From Burkholderiales bacterium Ga0077544 (GTDB taxonomy: Bacteria > Pseudomonadota > Gammaproteobacteria > Burkholderiales > Burkholderiaceae_D), in contig LNEU01000022.1 of NCBI GenBank assembly GCA_001464355.1, positions 124,001-188,000 of the forward strand: a stretch of DNA of 64,000 nt, given 5' to 3'. The translations under genes were made by a program, and so were the position numbers. Positions 1 to 12,338 of the stretch are shown piece by piece; the stretch's first letter is position 1; each line of letters starts with the position of its first letter. Under the pieces are notes generated by a model. The model made no database searches. It was not told where the DNA came from and saw nothing but the letters and a program-made list of their open reading frames with translations.

Positions 1-1696
<1,696 letters not shown>

Positions 1697-1750
1697 TTTC
1701 GTAATCGAACCCGCCATGAAAGCACTCTGAAATCAAGGTGCTTTCATCCT

Positions 1751-1805
1751 AAAGAAGTCTGCTGGCACCGTTGAATCAACAGTTGCCAGCAGACTTCTTT
1801 TTATT
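1751..1805 (+). terminator. Rho-independent terminator after purB
   Basis: Arms at 1751-1767 and 1784-1800 pair perfectly over 17 bp. The loop itself contains a small dyad (GTTGA-A-TCAAC). A T-rich run follows from 1798. The stem is unusually long and perfect for an intrinsic terminator. It separates purB from the cytochrome b561 gene. Confidence 0.85.
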
Positions 1806-1814
1806 TTGTTATAT

Positions 1815-1832
1815 TAGTTCTAGTTCGGACTA
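1815..1832 (+). promoter_or_regulatory. TAGTTC repeat/dyad upstream of the cytochrome b561 gene
   Basis: TAGTTC occurs twice in tandem (1815-1820, 1821-1826) and is followed directly by GGACTA (1827-1832). The last two units form a near-palindrome with one mismatched pair. It lies 18 bp upstream of the ATG of the cytochrome b561 gene, where an operator would sit. The linked MarR regulator (3723-4172) is a candidate ligand by position only. Confidence 0.3.
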
Positions 1833-1849
1833 TTTATCAAAATAAAATT

Positions 1850-2374
1850 ATGCGCCGCTATACGCTCACCGCAATCGCGTTGCACTGGCTGATGGCGATC
1901 ATGATCATCGCAACCTTTTTGCTGGGAATGACGATGGTCGACATTCCCGGCCTGACGCCGACCAAGCTCAGATATTTTTCCTGGCACAAATGGCTGGGAG
2001 TGACAGTGTTCGCGCTCGCCTGCCTGCGCATACTGTGGCGCCTGACGCATGCTGCACCACCTTATGCAGACGGCATGCCGAGCTGGCAGAAAAAAGCTTC
2101 GCATGTTTCGCATGCACTAATGTATGTGTTGATCTTTGCAGTTCCTTTATCAGGTTACTTCTACAGTCTTGCAGCTGGCGTTCCGGTCGTTTATCTGGGT
2201 GTGTTGCCACTGCCGGTCTTGATCGCACCTGATCAGGAATTGAAATTAGTGCTCAAACAAGTCCATTACGCATTCAATGCTCTATTACTGGGCGTGTTCT
2301 GCCTGCACATTCTCGCCGTACTCAAGCATCAATTCATAGACCGGGACCGCACGCTGCAACGCATGCTTCCGTGA
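1850..2374 (+). CDS. cytochrome b561 family membrane protein
   Basis: A 174-residue integral membrane protein with about four hydrophobic helices. Histidines at 12, 46, 139 and 153 lie in helices 1, 2 and 4, as expected for the di-heme b-type cytochromes of the bacterial b561 (YodB/CybB/YceJ) family. These proteins carry electrons between quinol and a partner, and one member reduces superoxide. The gene for a YceI protein starts 25 bp downstream with a good AGGA ribosome site, so the two are probably one operon, like yceJ-yceI in E. coli. The physiological partner is not known. Confidence 0.88.
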   Translation: MRRYTLTAIALHWLMAIMIIATFLLGMTMVDIPGLTPTKLRYFSWHKWLGVTVFALACLRILWRLTHAAPPYADGMPSWQKKASHVSHALMYVLIFAVPLSGYFYSLAAGVPVVYLGVLPLPVLIAPDQELKLVLKQVHYAFNALLLGVFCLHILAVLKHQFIDRDRTLQRMLP

Positions 2375-2399
2375 CCTTCATTAATCGAAAGGATCATCC

Positions 2400-2987
2400 A
2401 TGTTCTTACGCTCCACTTTTGCCCCACCTTTTAGCAGCACGCGTCGCTGGCTGGCCGTCGCTGCTATCTGTGTCGCTGTACCTGCCATAGCCGCCACAGC
2501 ACTGAAAACCGACGCGGCAAAAAGCAATGTCACGATCACCTTCAAGCAATTGAACGTACCGGTCGATGCCAAGTTCAAGAAGTTCAACGCTGCCATCACC
2601 TATGACGCCGCCAAGCCGGAAACCTCGAAAGCCAATGTAGATATCGACATCTCCAGCTTCGATCTGGGCGATGCAGACTACAACAAGGAAGTGATGAAGA
2701 AGGAATGGTTCAACGCTGCACAATTCCCTAAAGCCAGCTTTGTATCGAGCCAGATCAAGGCTGGCGCGGCAGGCAAGTTAGATGTCACAGGCAAGCTCAC
2801 GATCAAGGGTAAAACTACTGATGTCAGTTTTCCTCTGACTGTAAAAAAAGACGGTGCCAATCAGGTTTTTGAAGGCGTGTTGCCAATCAAGCGCCTGACC
2901 TACAACATCGGCGAAGGCGAATGGAAAGATACCAGCATGGTTGCCGATGAAGTCGCCATCAAGTTTCGCGTCGTTGCGGCGCAATAG
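2400..2987 (+). CDS. YceI family periplasmic protein (copy 1)
   Basis: A 195-residue protein with an N-terminal arginine-containing signal peptide of about 31 residues, ending near AIAA. It then has a YceI lipocalin-like beta-barrel: the family pattern of repeated xSFDLGDADYN-type turns, a KFPKASF-like strand (here QFPKASF), and a TxKGKTTDVSFPL segment. YceI proteins bind polyisoprenoid/quinone-like lipids in the periplasm, and their role is poorly defined. The gene is tightly linked to the upstream cytochrome b561 gene, which supports a quinone-related function. A second, diverged YceI gene follows. Confidence 0.88.
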   Translation: MFLRSTFAPPFSSTRRWLAVAAICVAVPAIAATALKTDAAKSNVTITFKQLNVPVDAKFKKFNAAITYDAAKPETSKANVDIDISSFDLGDADYNKEVMKKEWFNAAQFPKASFVSSQIKAGAAGKLDVTGKLTIKGKTTDVSFPLTVKKDGANQVFEGVLPIKRLTYNIGEGEWKDTSMVADEVAIKFRVVAAQ

Positions 2988-3033
2988 CAGTACAAAATCG
3001 GTGTACCGATTGCAGTAGAACTTGCAGTACAAA
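2987..3033 (+). repeat. three GCAGTA direct repeats before yceI copy 2
   Basis: GCAGTA begins at 2987, 3012 and 3024. The first and third copies extend to GCAGTACAAA. The first copy starts on the last base of the stop codon of the preceding yceI gene. The spacing (25 and 12 bp) is not a simple tandem array. These could be regulator half-sites for the second yceI gene, but no binding protein is identifiable. Confidence 0.35.
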
Positions 3034-3090
3034 TTTTATGTACGAATACCCGGCACTTATGCCGATTTAAAACCACACAGGAGTTAATGA

Positions 3091-3657
3091 ATGAAGTCAA
3101 AAATTGCACTGATCTGTTTGCTGGCCGCCAGCGCGACCTCCGCATTTGCGCAAACCTACACGATCGATCCTAGCCACACCTACCCTAGCTTTGAAGCCGA
3201 TCACATGGGCATCTCTTTCTGGCGCGGCAAGTTTGATAAAACCAGCGGAACTGTCGTACTCGATCGCGCCGCCAAAACCGGCACCCTGGACATCGCCATC
3301 GACGCTTCAAGCATCGATTTCGGTCATGAAAAAATGAATGAACATGCACGTAACAAGGATTTGTTCAACGTAGAAAAATATCCGACCATTACCTACAAAA
3401 GCAAATCGATCAAATTTGAAGGCGACACACCAGTTGCGGTAGATGGCGAGTTGACGCTGCTTGGCGTCACCAAATCAGTGCCCTTGAAAATCAACAAGTT
3501 CAAATGCATCCAGCACCCAATGCTGAAACGTGAAGTTTGCGGTGCAGATGCATCGGCAGAATTCAAGCGCAGTGATTTCGGCATGAACTATGCGCTGCCA
3601 AGATTCTCGCCCGAAGTGAAATTGGCAATCCAGGTTGAGGCTGTAAAGGCAGACTAA
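3091..3657 (+). CDS. YceI family periplasmic protein (copy 2)
   Basis: A 188-residue YceI protein with a classic cleavable signal ([20 protein letters not shown], then [20 protein letters not shown]). The opening Y-x-I-D-P-x-H-x-x-x-x-F-x-x-x-H-x-G is the textbook start of the YceI fold, more canonical than copy 1. An ACAGGAG ribosome site sits just upstream of the ATG. The barrel contains the insertion [12 protein letters not shown] with a cysteine pair (KCIQ...EVC) found in many long YceI proteins. It is separated from copy 1 by 103 bp that carry three short repeats, so it may have its own promoter. Confidence 0.9.
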   Translation: MKSKIALICLLAASATSAFAQTYTIDPSHTYPSFEADHMGISFWRGKFDKTSGTVVLDRAAKTGTLDIAIDASSIDFGHEKMNEHARNKDLFNVEKYPTITYKSKSIKFEGDTPVAVDGELTLLGVTKSVPLKINKFKCIQHPMLKREVCGADASAEFKRSDFGMNYALPRFSPEVKLAIQVEAVKAD

Positions 3658-3677
3658 ATCTCGCTAATGTATTGCGA

Positions 3678-3703
3678 GCCGACGCCATAGCGTCGGCTTT
3701 TTA
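3678..3703 (+). terminator. Rho-independent terminator after yceI copy 2
   Basis: GCCGACGC (3678-3685), loop CATA, GCGTCGGC (3690-3697), followed by TTTTT. It lies inside the longest possible open frame of the downstream marR gene, which argues that marR starts after it, at 3723. Confidence 0.85.
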
Positions 3704-3722
3704 TTATGAAGATCAAAATTGC

Positions 3723-4172
3723 ATGACTGAACGATACCTACGCAGCATCCGTTTACTGGCCGAATGCTTCCACGCATTCGAGCGTCAATCCGGCGCCAAC
3801 ATACGCTGCAGAACCGGGCTGACTCCTTCGCAGTTCGACATTGTTGCGACCTTAGGCAATACGCCGGGCATGAGCTTCAAGGAACTAGGCGAACGCACAC
3901 TGATTACCAAAGGTACGCTGACCGGTGTCATCGATCGCTTGCAGGAAAAAGAATTGGTGGAGCGCATCACGCAGCCCGAAGACAGGCGCAGCACATTGGT
4001 ACGCCTAACCAAACAGGGAGAGGCGGAATTCAAACGCGTATTCGCACCGCAGATCGCGTTTGGCAAGCAATCCTTCGTCAACTATGACGAACAGGATTTT
4101 GATGCGCTGGATAAAGAACTAACCAAATTGCACGCTAACTTGACCGGCAAACAGCCCAAGCCAAAGTACTGA
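3723..4172 (+). CDS. MarR family transcriptional regulator
   Basis: A 149-residue protein with a winged helix-turn-helix in the middle: LTPSQFDIVATLG, then MSFKELGERTLITKGTLTGVIDRLQEKELVERITQPEDRRSTLVRLT. This contains the D-x-R-S wing signature of MarR repressors. The start at 3723 was preferred over an in-frame ATG at 3672, because that longer form would have its start within the preceding terminator hairpin. No clear Shine-Dalgarno sequence is visible. Its position after the b561/YceI genes suggests, but does not prove, that it regulates them. It converges on secF with a shared terminator. Confidence 0.85.
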   Translation: MTERYLRSIRLLAECFHAFERQSGANIRCRTGLTPSQFDIVATLGNTPGMSFKELGERTLITKGTLTGVIDRLQEKELVERITQPEDRRSTLVRLTKQGEAEFKRVFAPQIAFGKQSFVNYDEQDFDALDKELTKLHANLTGKQPKPKY

Positions 4173-4189
4173 ATAGAAAATGAAATGAT

Positions 4190-4224
4190 CAATAAAAAAG
4201 CCGGCATTGCCGGCTTTTTTATTG
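4190..4224. terminator. bidirectional terminator between marR and secF
   Basis: The palindrome runs from CAATAAAAAAGCCGGCA to TGCCGGCTTTTTTATTG. It gives a GC stem flanked by A and T tracts, so it works as an intrinsic terminator in both directions. It ends marR (plus) and the sec operon (minus). Confidence 0.9.
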
Positions 4225-4235
4225 GGAGCAGATGC

Positions 4236-5180
4236 TTACACTACGGCGCCATCATGCTCATCTTTTTCCTTGATCGGCTTGATCAGGTCTTCACGCTTGA
4301 CGCCCAGCCACATCGCCAATGCTGCTGCCACGAATACCGAAGAATAGATACCGAAGCAGATACCAATCGTCAATGCGAGTGCAAAGTAATGCAGGGTCGG
4401 GCCGCCGAAGAAAAGCATAGACAACACCATCAACTGCGTGGAACCGTGCGTAATCATCGTACGCGAAATGGTGCTGGTGATTGCGTGATTCATCACATCG
4501 GCGACAGCCATCTTGCCATGCTTGCGATCGCGGAAGGTTTCCCGTACGCGGTCGAAGACAACCACTGATTCATTCACCGAATAGCCAAGTACTGCGAGTA
4601 CTGCGGCAAGCACAGTCAGCGAGAATTCCCACTGGAAGAATGCAAAGAAACCGAGAATGATCACAACGTCATGCAAGTTCGCCAGAATCGCCGAAACTGC
4701 GTATTTCCACTCGAAGCGGAACGCCAGATAAATCATGATGCCGATGACCAGCATGCCGAGCGCCATCAAGCCGTCGTGCGTCAATTCCTCGCCAACCTGC
4801 GGCCCGACGAATTCAACCCGCTTCAATACAACCGTATTATCCTGCGCCTTCAACGCCCCCATCACATGCTGACTGACTTGCGCCGTATCTGCATTCTTCT
4901 GTACCGGTAAGCGAATCAATACATCTTGTGCAGTACCAAAACTTTGCACCTGCATATCGGCATAACCAAGATCGGCGATTTTGGTACGCACACCTTCGAT
5001 ATCAGCCGCTTTTGGATAGGCAACTTCCATCACCGTACCGCCGGTAAATTCGATGGACAGATGTAAACCTTTGTGGAAAAGGAAAAATACTGCAGCGACA
5101 AATGTCAGCGCCGAAATCACATTGAAAATCAATGCATTGCGCATGAATGGAATATCTTTTTTGATGCGGAAAAACTCCAT
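4236..5180 (-). CDS. secF: protein translocase subunit SecF
   Basis: A 314-residue, six-helix inner-membrane subunit of the SecDF complex, which uses the proton gradient to pull exported proteins through SecYEG. An N-terminal helix is followed by a periplasmic domain opening with HLSIEFTGGTVMEV. The C-terminal RND-type bundle has the signature GYSVNESVVVFDRVRETFRD. I chose ATG at 5180 because GAGG lies just upstream; an in-frame GTG one codon earlier is possible. SecD lies 112 bp upstream on the same strand. Confidence 0.97.
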   Translation of the reverse strand: MEFFRIKKDIPFMRNALIFNVISALTFVAAVFFLFHKGLHLSIEFTGGTVMEVAYPKAADIEGVRTKIADLGYADMQVQSFGTAQDVLIRLPVQKNADTAQVSQHVMGALKAQDNTVVLKRVEFVGPQVGEELTHDGLMALGMLVIGIMIYLAFRFEWKYAVSAILANLHDVVIILGFFAFFQWEFSLTVLAAVLAVLGYSVNESVVVFDRVRETFRDRKHGKMAVADVMNHAITSTISRTMITHGSTQLMVLSMLFFGGPTLHYFALALTIGICFGIYSSVFVAAALAMWLGVKREDLIKPIKEKDEHDGAVV

Positions 5181-5295
5181 CACTTTCCTCTCTTGGCAAC
5201 TGCTTCAGGTTTCGCGATCTTTATATTCGCGTTGAACAAGCAGTCTGTCTAAATACGATAATCGGTTACAGCACTACGCATTTCTATGCGTCGAT

Positions 5296-7161
5296 TCACT
5301 TTGAAGCTGTCGGCTTCCATACCTGACCAATCGATATGGAGGTCAGCTTTTTCTTGCGTCCGTACCAGAGATTGACCAAGCCGCGCGATACAAACACGGA
5401 TGAGAAAATCGAAGTGAGAATACCCAGGCAATGCACCACTGCAAACCCGCGCACCGCGCCAGAACCGAAAATCAGCAGCGCCAGACCGGCAATCAGTGTC
5501 GTCACGTTCGAATCAAGAATAGTGGCCCATGCCCGTTCAAACCCGATCGAAATTGCAGTTTGCGGTGCATGTCCGGCCCGCAGTTCTTCGCGTATCCGTT
5601 CATTAATCAGCACGTTGGCGTCAATCGCCATACCCAGCGTCAACGCGATCGCGGCGATACCTGGCAAAGTCAGTGTCGCCTGCAGCAAGGACAACAGCGC
5701 GATCAACAGCATGACGTTGACACTCAACGCGAACACGCTGAAGAAACCAAACATGCGGTAGTAAAAAATCATGAACAGCGCGATGGCGATAAAACCATAC
5801 AAGGTCGAGTCAAAACCCTTTTTAATGTTTTCCGCGCCGAGTTGCGGGCCTATCGTGCGCTCTTCAATGATTTCCATCGGTGCGGCCAGCGAACCTGCAC
5901 GCAGCAACAGGGCCAAATCGCTGGCGGCTTCAGACGAACCCATGCCGGTAATCTGGAAGCGTGCCCCCAGCTCATCACGTATCGTCGCCACGCTCAGGAC
6001 TTCGCCCTTGTTCTTTTCAAACAGCACAATCGCCATCGACTTGCCGACACGCGAGCGGGTTGCTTCACGCATGCGACGGCCGCCGTCACCGTTCAGATCG
6101 ATGCTGACCGATGGCTGATTATTCGAGTCGAAGCTGGCCGATGCGCTGGAGATGTATTCACCAGTAATGATCGTGTCCTTGTACAGCACCACAGGTGCAT
6201 TCTTGCCGACCTTGAACAACTCGGAGCCAAATGGAATTGCGGCACTTTCTTCAGTACCGCGTGTCACTGTTTCATCAACCAGACGTATTTCCAGGGTTGC
6301 GGTTTTACCGATGATGTCTTTGGCGCGCGAGACATCTTGCACGCCTGGCAATTGCACAACAATACGGTCTGCACCCTGGCGCTGAATCAATGGCTCGGCA
6401 ACGCCCAGTTCATTGACGCGTTTGGACAACGTGGTGATGTTCTGTTGAACCGCGTCTTCTACTGTTTGCTTGAGTGCTGCTGGTTGCAAAGCGCCTACCA
6501 GTTTCAGATCTTCGCCAGTACCGCTATCGGTCAGGACCAGTTCACGCAATTCATCGCCAAGAGCAATACGTGCCTTGTCGCGCGTTGCAGCGTCGCGGAA
6601 GGAAATTTCAACGTTGTCACCACTGCGGACAATACCGGAGTGACGCACATTTTTGTCGCGCAAAATGGCGCGCGCGCTGGCTTGCAGTCCGAGCACGCGT
6701 TTGTTCATTACCGCCTTGGTATCAACCTGCATCAGGAAATGCACGCCACCGCGCAAATCGAGACCCAGGTACATAGGCGCTGCATTCAGGCTTTGCAGCC
6801 ATGCAGGTGTATTCGGCAATAGATTGAATGCAACCAGATACGTTGGATCGGTCGGATCCAGGTTCAGATCTCTTTCCAGCACGCCTTTGGCTTTGAACTG
6901 GATATCCGTACTAGGGAAACGCACGCGAATCGTACCTTGCGTGCCTAGCGTCTCAAATACCATCCCGTCCGATTGGAGGCCCTCTTTCTTCAAGATTTGC
7001 TCGACCTGAGTCATCAGGGAACTCTCGACCTTGATCGTGGCTTTGCCGCTGCTGATTTGCACGGCAGGCGATTCGCCAAAGAAATTCGGGATCGTGTACA
7101 GCACGCCTATCAGCAATGCGACGGCGATCGTAATGTACTTCCAGAGAGGATAGCGATTCAT
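5296..7161 (-). CDS. secD: protein translocase subunit SecD
   Basis: A 621-residue partner of SecF. One N-terminal helix (about residues 7-27) is followed by a large periplasmic region. That region includes LGLDLRGGVHFLMQVD and the P1-head segment. The five-helix C-terminal bundle carries TLGMAIDANVLINERIREELR, with the functionally important Asp. The length is close to that of E. coli SecD (615). It is the fourth gene of queA-tgt-yajC-secD-secF, and 81 bp separate it from yajC. Confidence 0.97.
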   Translation of the reverse strand: MNRYPLWKYITIAVALLIGVLYTIPNFFGESPAVQISSGKATIKVESSLMTQVEQILKKEGLQSDGMVFETLGTQGTIRVRFPSTDIQFKAKGVLERDLNLDPTDPTYLVAFNLLPNTPAWLQSLNAAPMYLGLDLRGGVHFLMQVDTKAVMNKRVLGLQASARAILRDKNVRHSGIVRSGDNVEISFRDAATRDKARIALGDELRELVLTDSGTGEDLKLVGALQPAALKQTVEDAVQQNITTLSKRVNELGVAEPLIQRQGADRIVVQLPGVQDVSRAKDIIGKTATLEIRLVDETVTRGTEESAAIPFGSELFKVGKNAPVVLYKDTIITGEYISSASASFDSNNQPSVSIDLNGDGGRRMREATRSRVGKSMAIVLFEKNKGEVLSVATIRDELGARFQITGMGSSEAASDLALLLRAGSLAAPMEIIEERTIGPQLGAENIKKGFDSTLYGFIAIALFMIFYYRMFGFFSVFALSVNVMLLIALLSLLQATLTLPGIAAIALTLGMAIDANVLINERIREELRAGHAPQTAISIGFERAWATILDSNVTTLIAGLALLIFGSGAVRGFAVVHCLGILTSIFSSVFVSRGLVNLWYGRKKKLTSISIGQVWKPTASK

Positions 7162-7202
7162 ATTGATTCAGGGTTCGGGATGGAACGTCAGACAAAAATC
7201 AA

Positions 7203-7229
7203 CCCCACATCCGGCTAGCGGAGGTGGGG
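7203..7229 (-). other. hairpin in the yajC-secD gap
   Basis: CCCCAC (7203-7208) pairs with GTGGGG (7224-7229), with an inner TCCG/CGGA pairing. On the minus (coding) strand it is followed by TTGATTTTTG. This could be a weak internal terminator or attenuator that sets the yajC:secD ratio, or an RNA-processing site. Confidence 0.45.
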
Positions 7230-7242
7230 CGTTTAACCCAGA

Positions 7243-7569
7243 TTACAGCGACTTGATCGTACCTTTAGGCAGCAAGGTTGTGACTGCGCTTTTTTGCACA
7301 ATCAATTCCGTGCCTTCTTGTACTTCGATAGAAACATAGACATCTGATACTTTGGTGACTTTACCCAATACACCACCAGCTGTAACAACTTCATCACCGC
7401 GTGTCACTGCTTCAACCATCGCTTTATGCTCTTTTTGACGCTTCATCTGTGGACGAATCATCAAAAAATACAATGCGACAAACATCAACAGAATCGGTAT
7501 GAATTGAGTCAAACTGCCCATCATGCCGCCGGCGGCTGGTGCGGCTGCGTATGCGTTGGAAATAAACAC
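7243..7569 (-). CDS. yajC: Sec translocon accessory protein YajC
   Basis: A 108-residue protein with one transmembrane helix (about residues 19-37, FIPILLMFVALYFLMIRPQ) followed by the conserved RPQ/KR basic segment and a soluble domain with GGVLGKVTKV. YajC associates with SecDF. The start is a GTG at 7569, supported by a GGAG ribosome site six bases upstream. No ATG at the start of the conserved region is available. It lies between tgt and secD on the same strand, the usual proteobacterial order. Confidence 0.95.
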   Translation of the reverse strand: MFISNAYAAAPAAGGMMGSLTQFIPILLMFVALYFLMIRPQMKRQKEHKAMVEAVTRGDEVVTAGGVLGKVTKVSDVYVSIEVQEGTELIVQKSAVTTLLPKGTIKSL

Positions 7570-7615
7570 TGAATGCTCCAGGTTGTTATAGGGATAAATA
7601 AGAGTCGGTTATTTT

Positions 7616-7642
7616 AGCACTGGAAGAATGCTTTCCAGTGCT
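7616..7642. other. 10-bp hairpin in the tgt-yajC gap
   Basis: AGCACTGGAA (7616-7625) and TTCCAGTGCT (7633-7642) pair perfectly across a 7-nt loop. Neither strand carries a downstream T tract typical of a terminator on the coding side (AAAATAACC follows on the minus strand). It is more likely a processing or stability element in the operon mRNA. Confidence 0.5.
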
Positions 7643-7688
7643 GTCTAACAATTAGCAAAATAAAGCCCGGCTAAAAGTCAGCACAACA

Positions 7689-9835
<2,147 letters not shown>

Positions 9836-10100
9836 GCGGCTAAATAATTAAAAGATTTTGTTTGCGCTGGTTAAGCATCACTAAGCATTGCGAAGAGCCT
9901 GCAACTCAGCAAATACAAATTTTGCGGATTACATGCAATCGCGCGGCAGAACTGCTATGGTTGCAAAGCTTGCCGGAGTGGCCATTTTATTGAGCACGCC
10001 ACGCAAAGAATCGCATCAAAAAAGACGCGGCACTTCTTGCGCATCCGGACTTTCGCAAAACCCGCTATTTTACGCCCTGCCGCCTCATTTTCGGCCCGAT

Positions 10101-12266
10101 ATGCCTGTATTGAAGAAAAAGCCTGCTGAACTTGTGAAAAGCGCTGCGAAGACTGCTGCAAAATCGACAATGAATGCGTTCAAAAAGTCTGCAGCAAAAT
10201 CTGCCGCACCTGCAGCCACGCGCGCTGAAAAAATCGACGACAAGCTAATCAAGCTGGGTCTGCGCTCGGACATGGACAAAGTCTTGCATTTGCCATCGCG
10301 CTACGAAGATGAAACCGAGATCAAGCGCATCAGCGAAGCCGGTTTGAGCTTCGGCCGTGCAGTGCAAGTTGAAGGCGTTGTCACTTCATGCGAAGTCGCA
10401 TTCCGGCCGCGCCGCCAATTGGTGGTGACGATTTCGGATGACTCCGGCCAGCTTGTGATGCGTTTCCTGAATTTTTACGGCAGCCAGGTCAAACAAATGG
10501 CCGAAGGCAATCGGGTGCGTGCACGCGGCGAAGTACGACACGGCTTCTTCGGCGCGGAGATGGTACATCCTGCTTACAAGATGGTGATAGAAGGTGCACC
10601 GCTACCATCCGCTTTGACGCCGGTGTACCCGGCAGGTGAAGGTCTCTCGCAAACTGTGCTGCGCAAAACCATCATCGACGCGATGGCGCGCATCACATGG
10701 CGCGACACTTTGTCAGAGCAATTACGCACGTCGCTGGAATTAATGCAGTTCGAGCCTGCAGTCCGTATGTTGCATAATCCACCGCCCGATATCGATGAAA
10801 GTGCATTGGCCGATCGCTCGCATGCGGCGTGGGTGCGCATGAAGTTCGACGAATTGCTGGCGCAACAATTGTCTATGAAGCGTGCGCAGATTGCACGTCG
10901 CGAAAAAGGCGCAGTCGTATTGCCGACCATAGGCAAGTTATCGAAAGCATTTTTAAAGCAGCTCCCGTTTTCACTGACAAGCGCGCAGCAACGTGTGCTG
11001 GACGAAATCCGCGCTGACCTGAAACAATCATTTCCTATGCAACGTCTATTACAAGGCGATGTCGGTAGCGGCAAAACGGTGGTTGCGGCGATTGCTGCCG
11101 CACAAGCAATTGATAGCGGCTTTCAGGCAGTGTTGATGGCGCCAACTGAAATTCTGGCTGATCAGCATTTCCGCAAGATCGCCGGCTGGATGGAACCATT
11201 GGGCGTCAACGTGGCGTGGCTGACCGGCAGCCTGAAGAAGAAAGAAAAACTTGAAGCCAAGGAGCGTATTGAATCAGGCGAGGCGCAACTGATCATTGGT
11301 ACGCACGCACTGATACAAGAAGACGTATTGTTTTCCAAACTTGGCCTGGTAATCGTCGATGAACAACATCGCTTCGGCGTGGGCCAGCGTCTCGTATTGC
11401 GTAACAAAGGCCTGGATACCAATCTCGCATCAAGCAAACAAAAAATCCCGCATCAACTGATGATGTCGGCGACGCCGATTCCGCGCACGCTGGCGATGAC
11501 TTATTACGCCGATCTGGAAGTATCCGTCATCGACGAGCTGCCACCAGGTCGCACTCCTATCGTCACGCGCGTGATTGACCAAAACCGGCGCGATGAAGTG
11601 ATAGAGCGCGTACACGCAGCGGCGCTGGAAGGACGGCAAGTGTATTGGGTCTGCCCATTGATTGAAGAGTCGGAAGCACTGCAACTGCAAACCGCCACCG
11701 ATACACATCAAACGCTGGTCACAGCCTTGCCCGATCTGCGAGTCGGCCTGGTACACGGACGCATGAAGTCCGCCGAAAAACAGGAAGTGATGGATGCATT
11801 TACGCGCGGTGACATCCACGTTCTGGTGGCCACTACCGTCATCGAAGTTGGCGTCGATGTGCCGAATGCTTCCTTGATGGTCATCGAGCATGCCGAACGC
11901 TTTGGCCTGTCGCAATTGCATCAACTACGCGGGCGCGTCGGCCGTGGCTCAGCGGCCAGTGTTTGCCTGTTGTTATATCAGGGCCCATTGGGTATGGTGG
12001 CCAAACAACGGCTGCGCATCATGCGCGAATCGACTGATGGTTTTGAAATTGCGCGCAAAGATCTGGAAATCCGCGGTCCCGGTGAATTCCTCGGTGCGCG
12101 CCAATCCGGCCAAGCCATGTTGCGCTTTGCAGATCTGGAAACAGATCAATGGCTGGTCGATAAAGCACGCGATGTCGCGCAGAATTTATTACGTGACGAT
12201 CCGGCTACCGTCGAAGCGCATCTGGCACGCTGGCTGGGTGCTCGCGAAGATTATCTGAAGGTGTAG
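10101..12266 (+). CDS. recG: ATP-dependent DNA helicase RecG
   Basis: A 721-residue helicase that remodels stalled forks and Holliday junctions. The wedge (OB) domain spans roughly residues 90-190. Helicase motifs follow: GDVGSGKTVVAA (Walker A), DEQHRFGV, MSATPIPRTLA and QLRGRVGRG near the C-terminus. I chose ATG 10101; an upstream ATG at 9888 would add 71 residues without family resemblance. About 45 extra N-terminal residues are Lys/Ala-rich (AAKTAAKS, KKSAAKSAA), resembling histone-H1-like tails, and are absent from E. coli RecG (693 residues). oxyR follows after 72 bp. Confidence 0.96.
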   Translation: MPVLKKKPAELVKSAAKTAAKSTMNAFKKSAAKSAAPAATRAEKIDDKLIKLGLRSDMDKVLHLPSRYEDETEIKRISEAGLSFGRAVQVEGVVTSCEVAFRPRRQLVVTISDDSGQLVMRFLNFYGSQVKQMAEGNRVRARGEVRHGFFGAEMVHPAYKMVIEGAPLPSALTPVYPAGEGLSQTVLRKTIIDAMARITWRDTLSEQLRTSLELMQFEPAVRMLHNPPPDIDESALADRSHAAWVRMKFDELLAQQLSMKRAQIARREKGAVVLPTIGKLSKAFLKQLPFSLTSAQQRVLDEIRADLKQSFPMQRLLQGDVGSGKTVVAAIAAAQAIDSGFQAVLMAPTEILADQHFRKIAGWMEPLGVNVAWLTGSLKKKEKLEAKERIESGEAQLIIGTHALIQEDVLFSKLGLVIVDEQHRFGVGQRLVLRNKGLDTNLASSKQKIPHQLMMSATPIPRTLAMTYYADLEVSVIDELPPGRTPIVTRVIDQNRRDEVIERVHAAALEGRQVYWVCPLIEESEALQLQTATDTHQTLVTALPDLRVGLVHGRMKSAEKQEVMDAFTRGDIHVLVATTVIEVGVDVPNASLMVIEHAERFGLSQLHQLRGRVGRGSAASVCLLLYQGPLGMVAKQRLRIMRESTDGFEIARKDLEIRGPGEFLGARQSGQAMLRFADLETDQWLVDKARDVAQNLLRDDPATVEAHLARWLGAREDYLKV

Positions 12267-12338
12267 CTAAGGTATAGCTAAGGTATAGAATAAGTACAAA
12301 GTAGTCCGCTGCAACTCAAGCATCACTGAAGAAAAACC

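Noticed and set aside
3672-3722. Earlier ATG for marR
   Set aside because: It would place the start inside the terminator of the yceI gene.
5431-6822. 463-residue open frame on the plus strand inside secD
   Set aside because: It is antisense to a clear, full-length SecD; codon shadow with no domain resemblance.
9888-10100. 71-codon extension of recG
   Set aside because: No conserved content. The tail from 10101 already precedes the RecG core.
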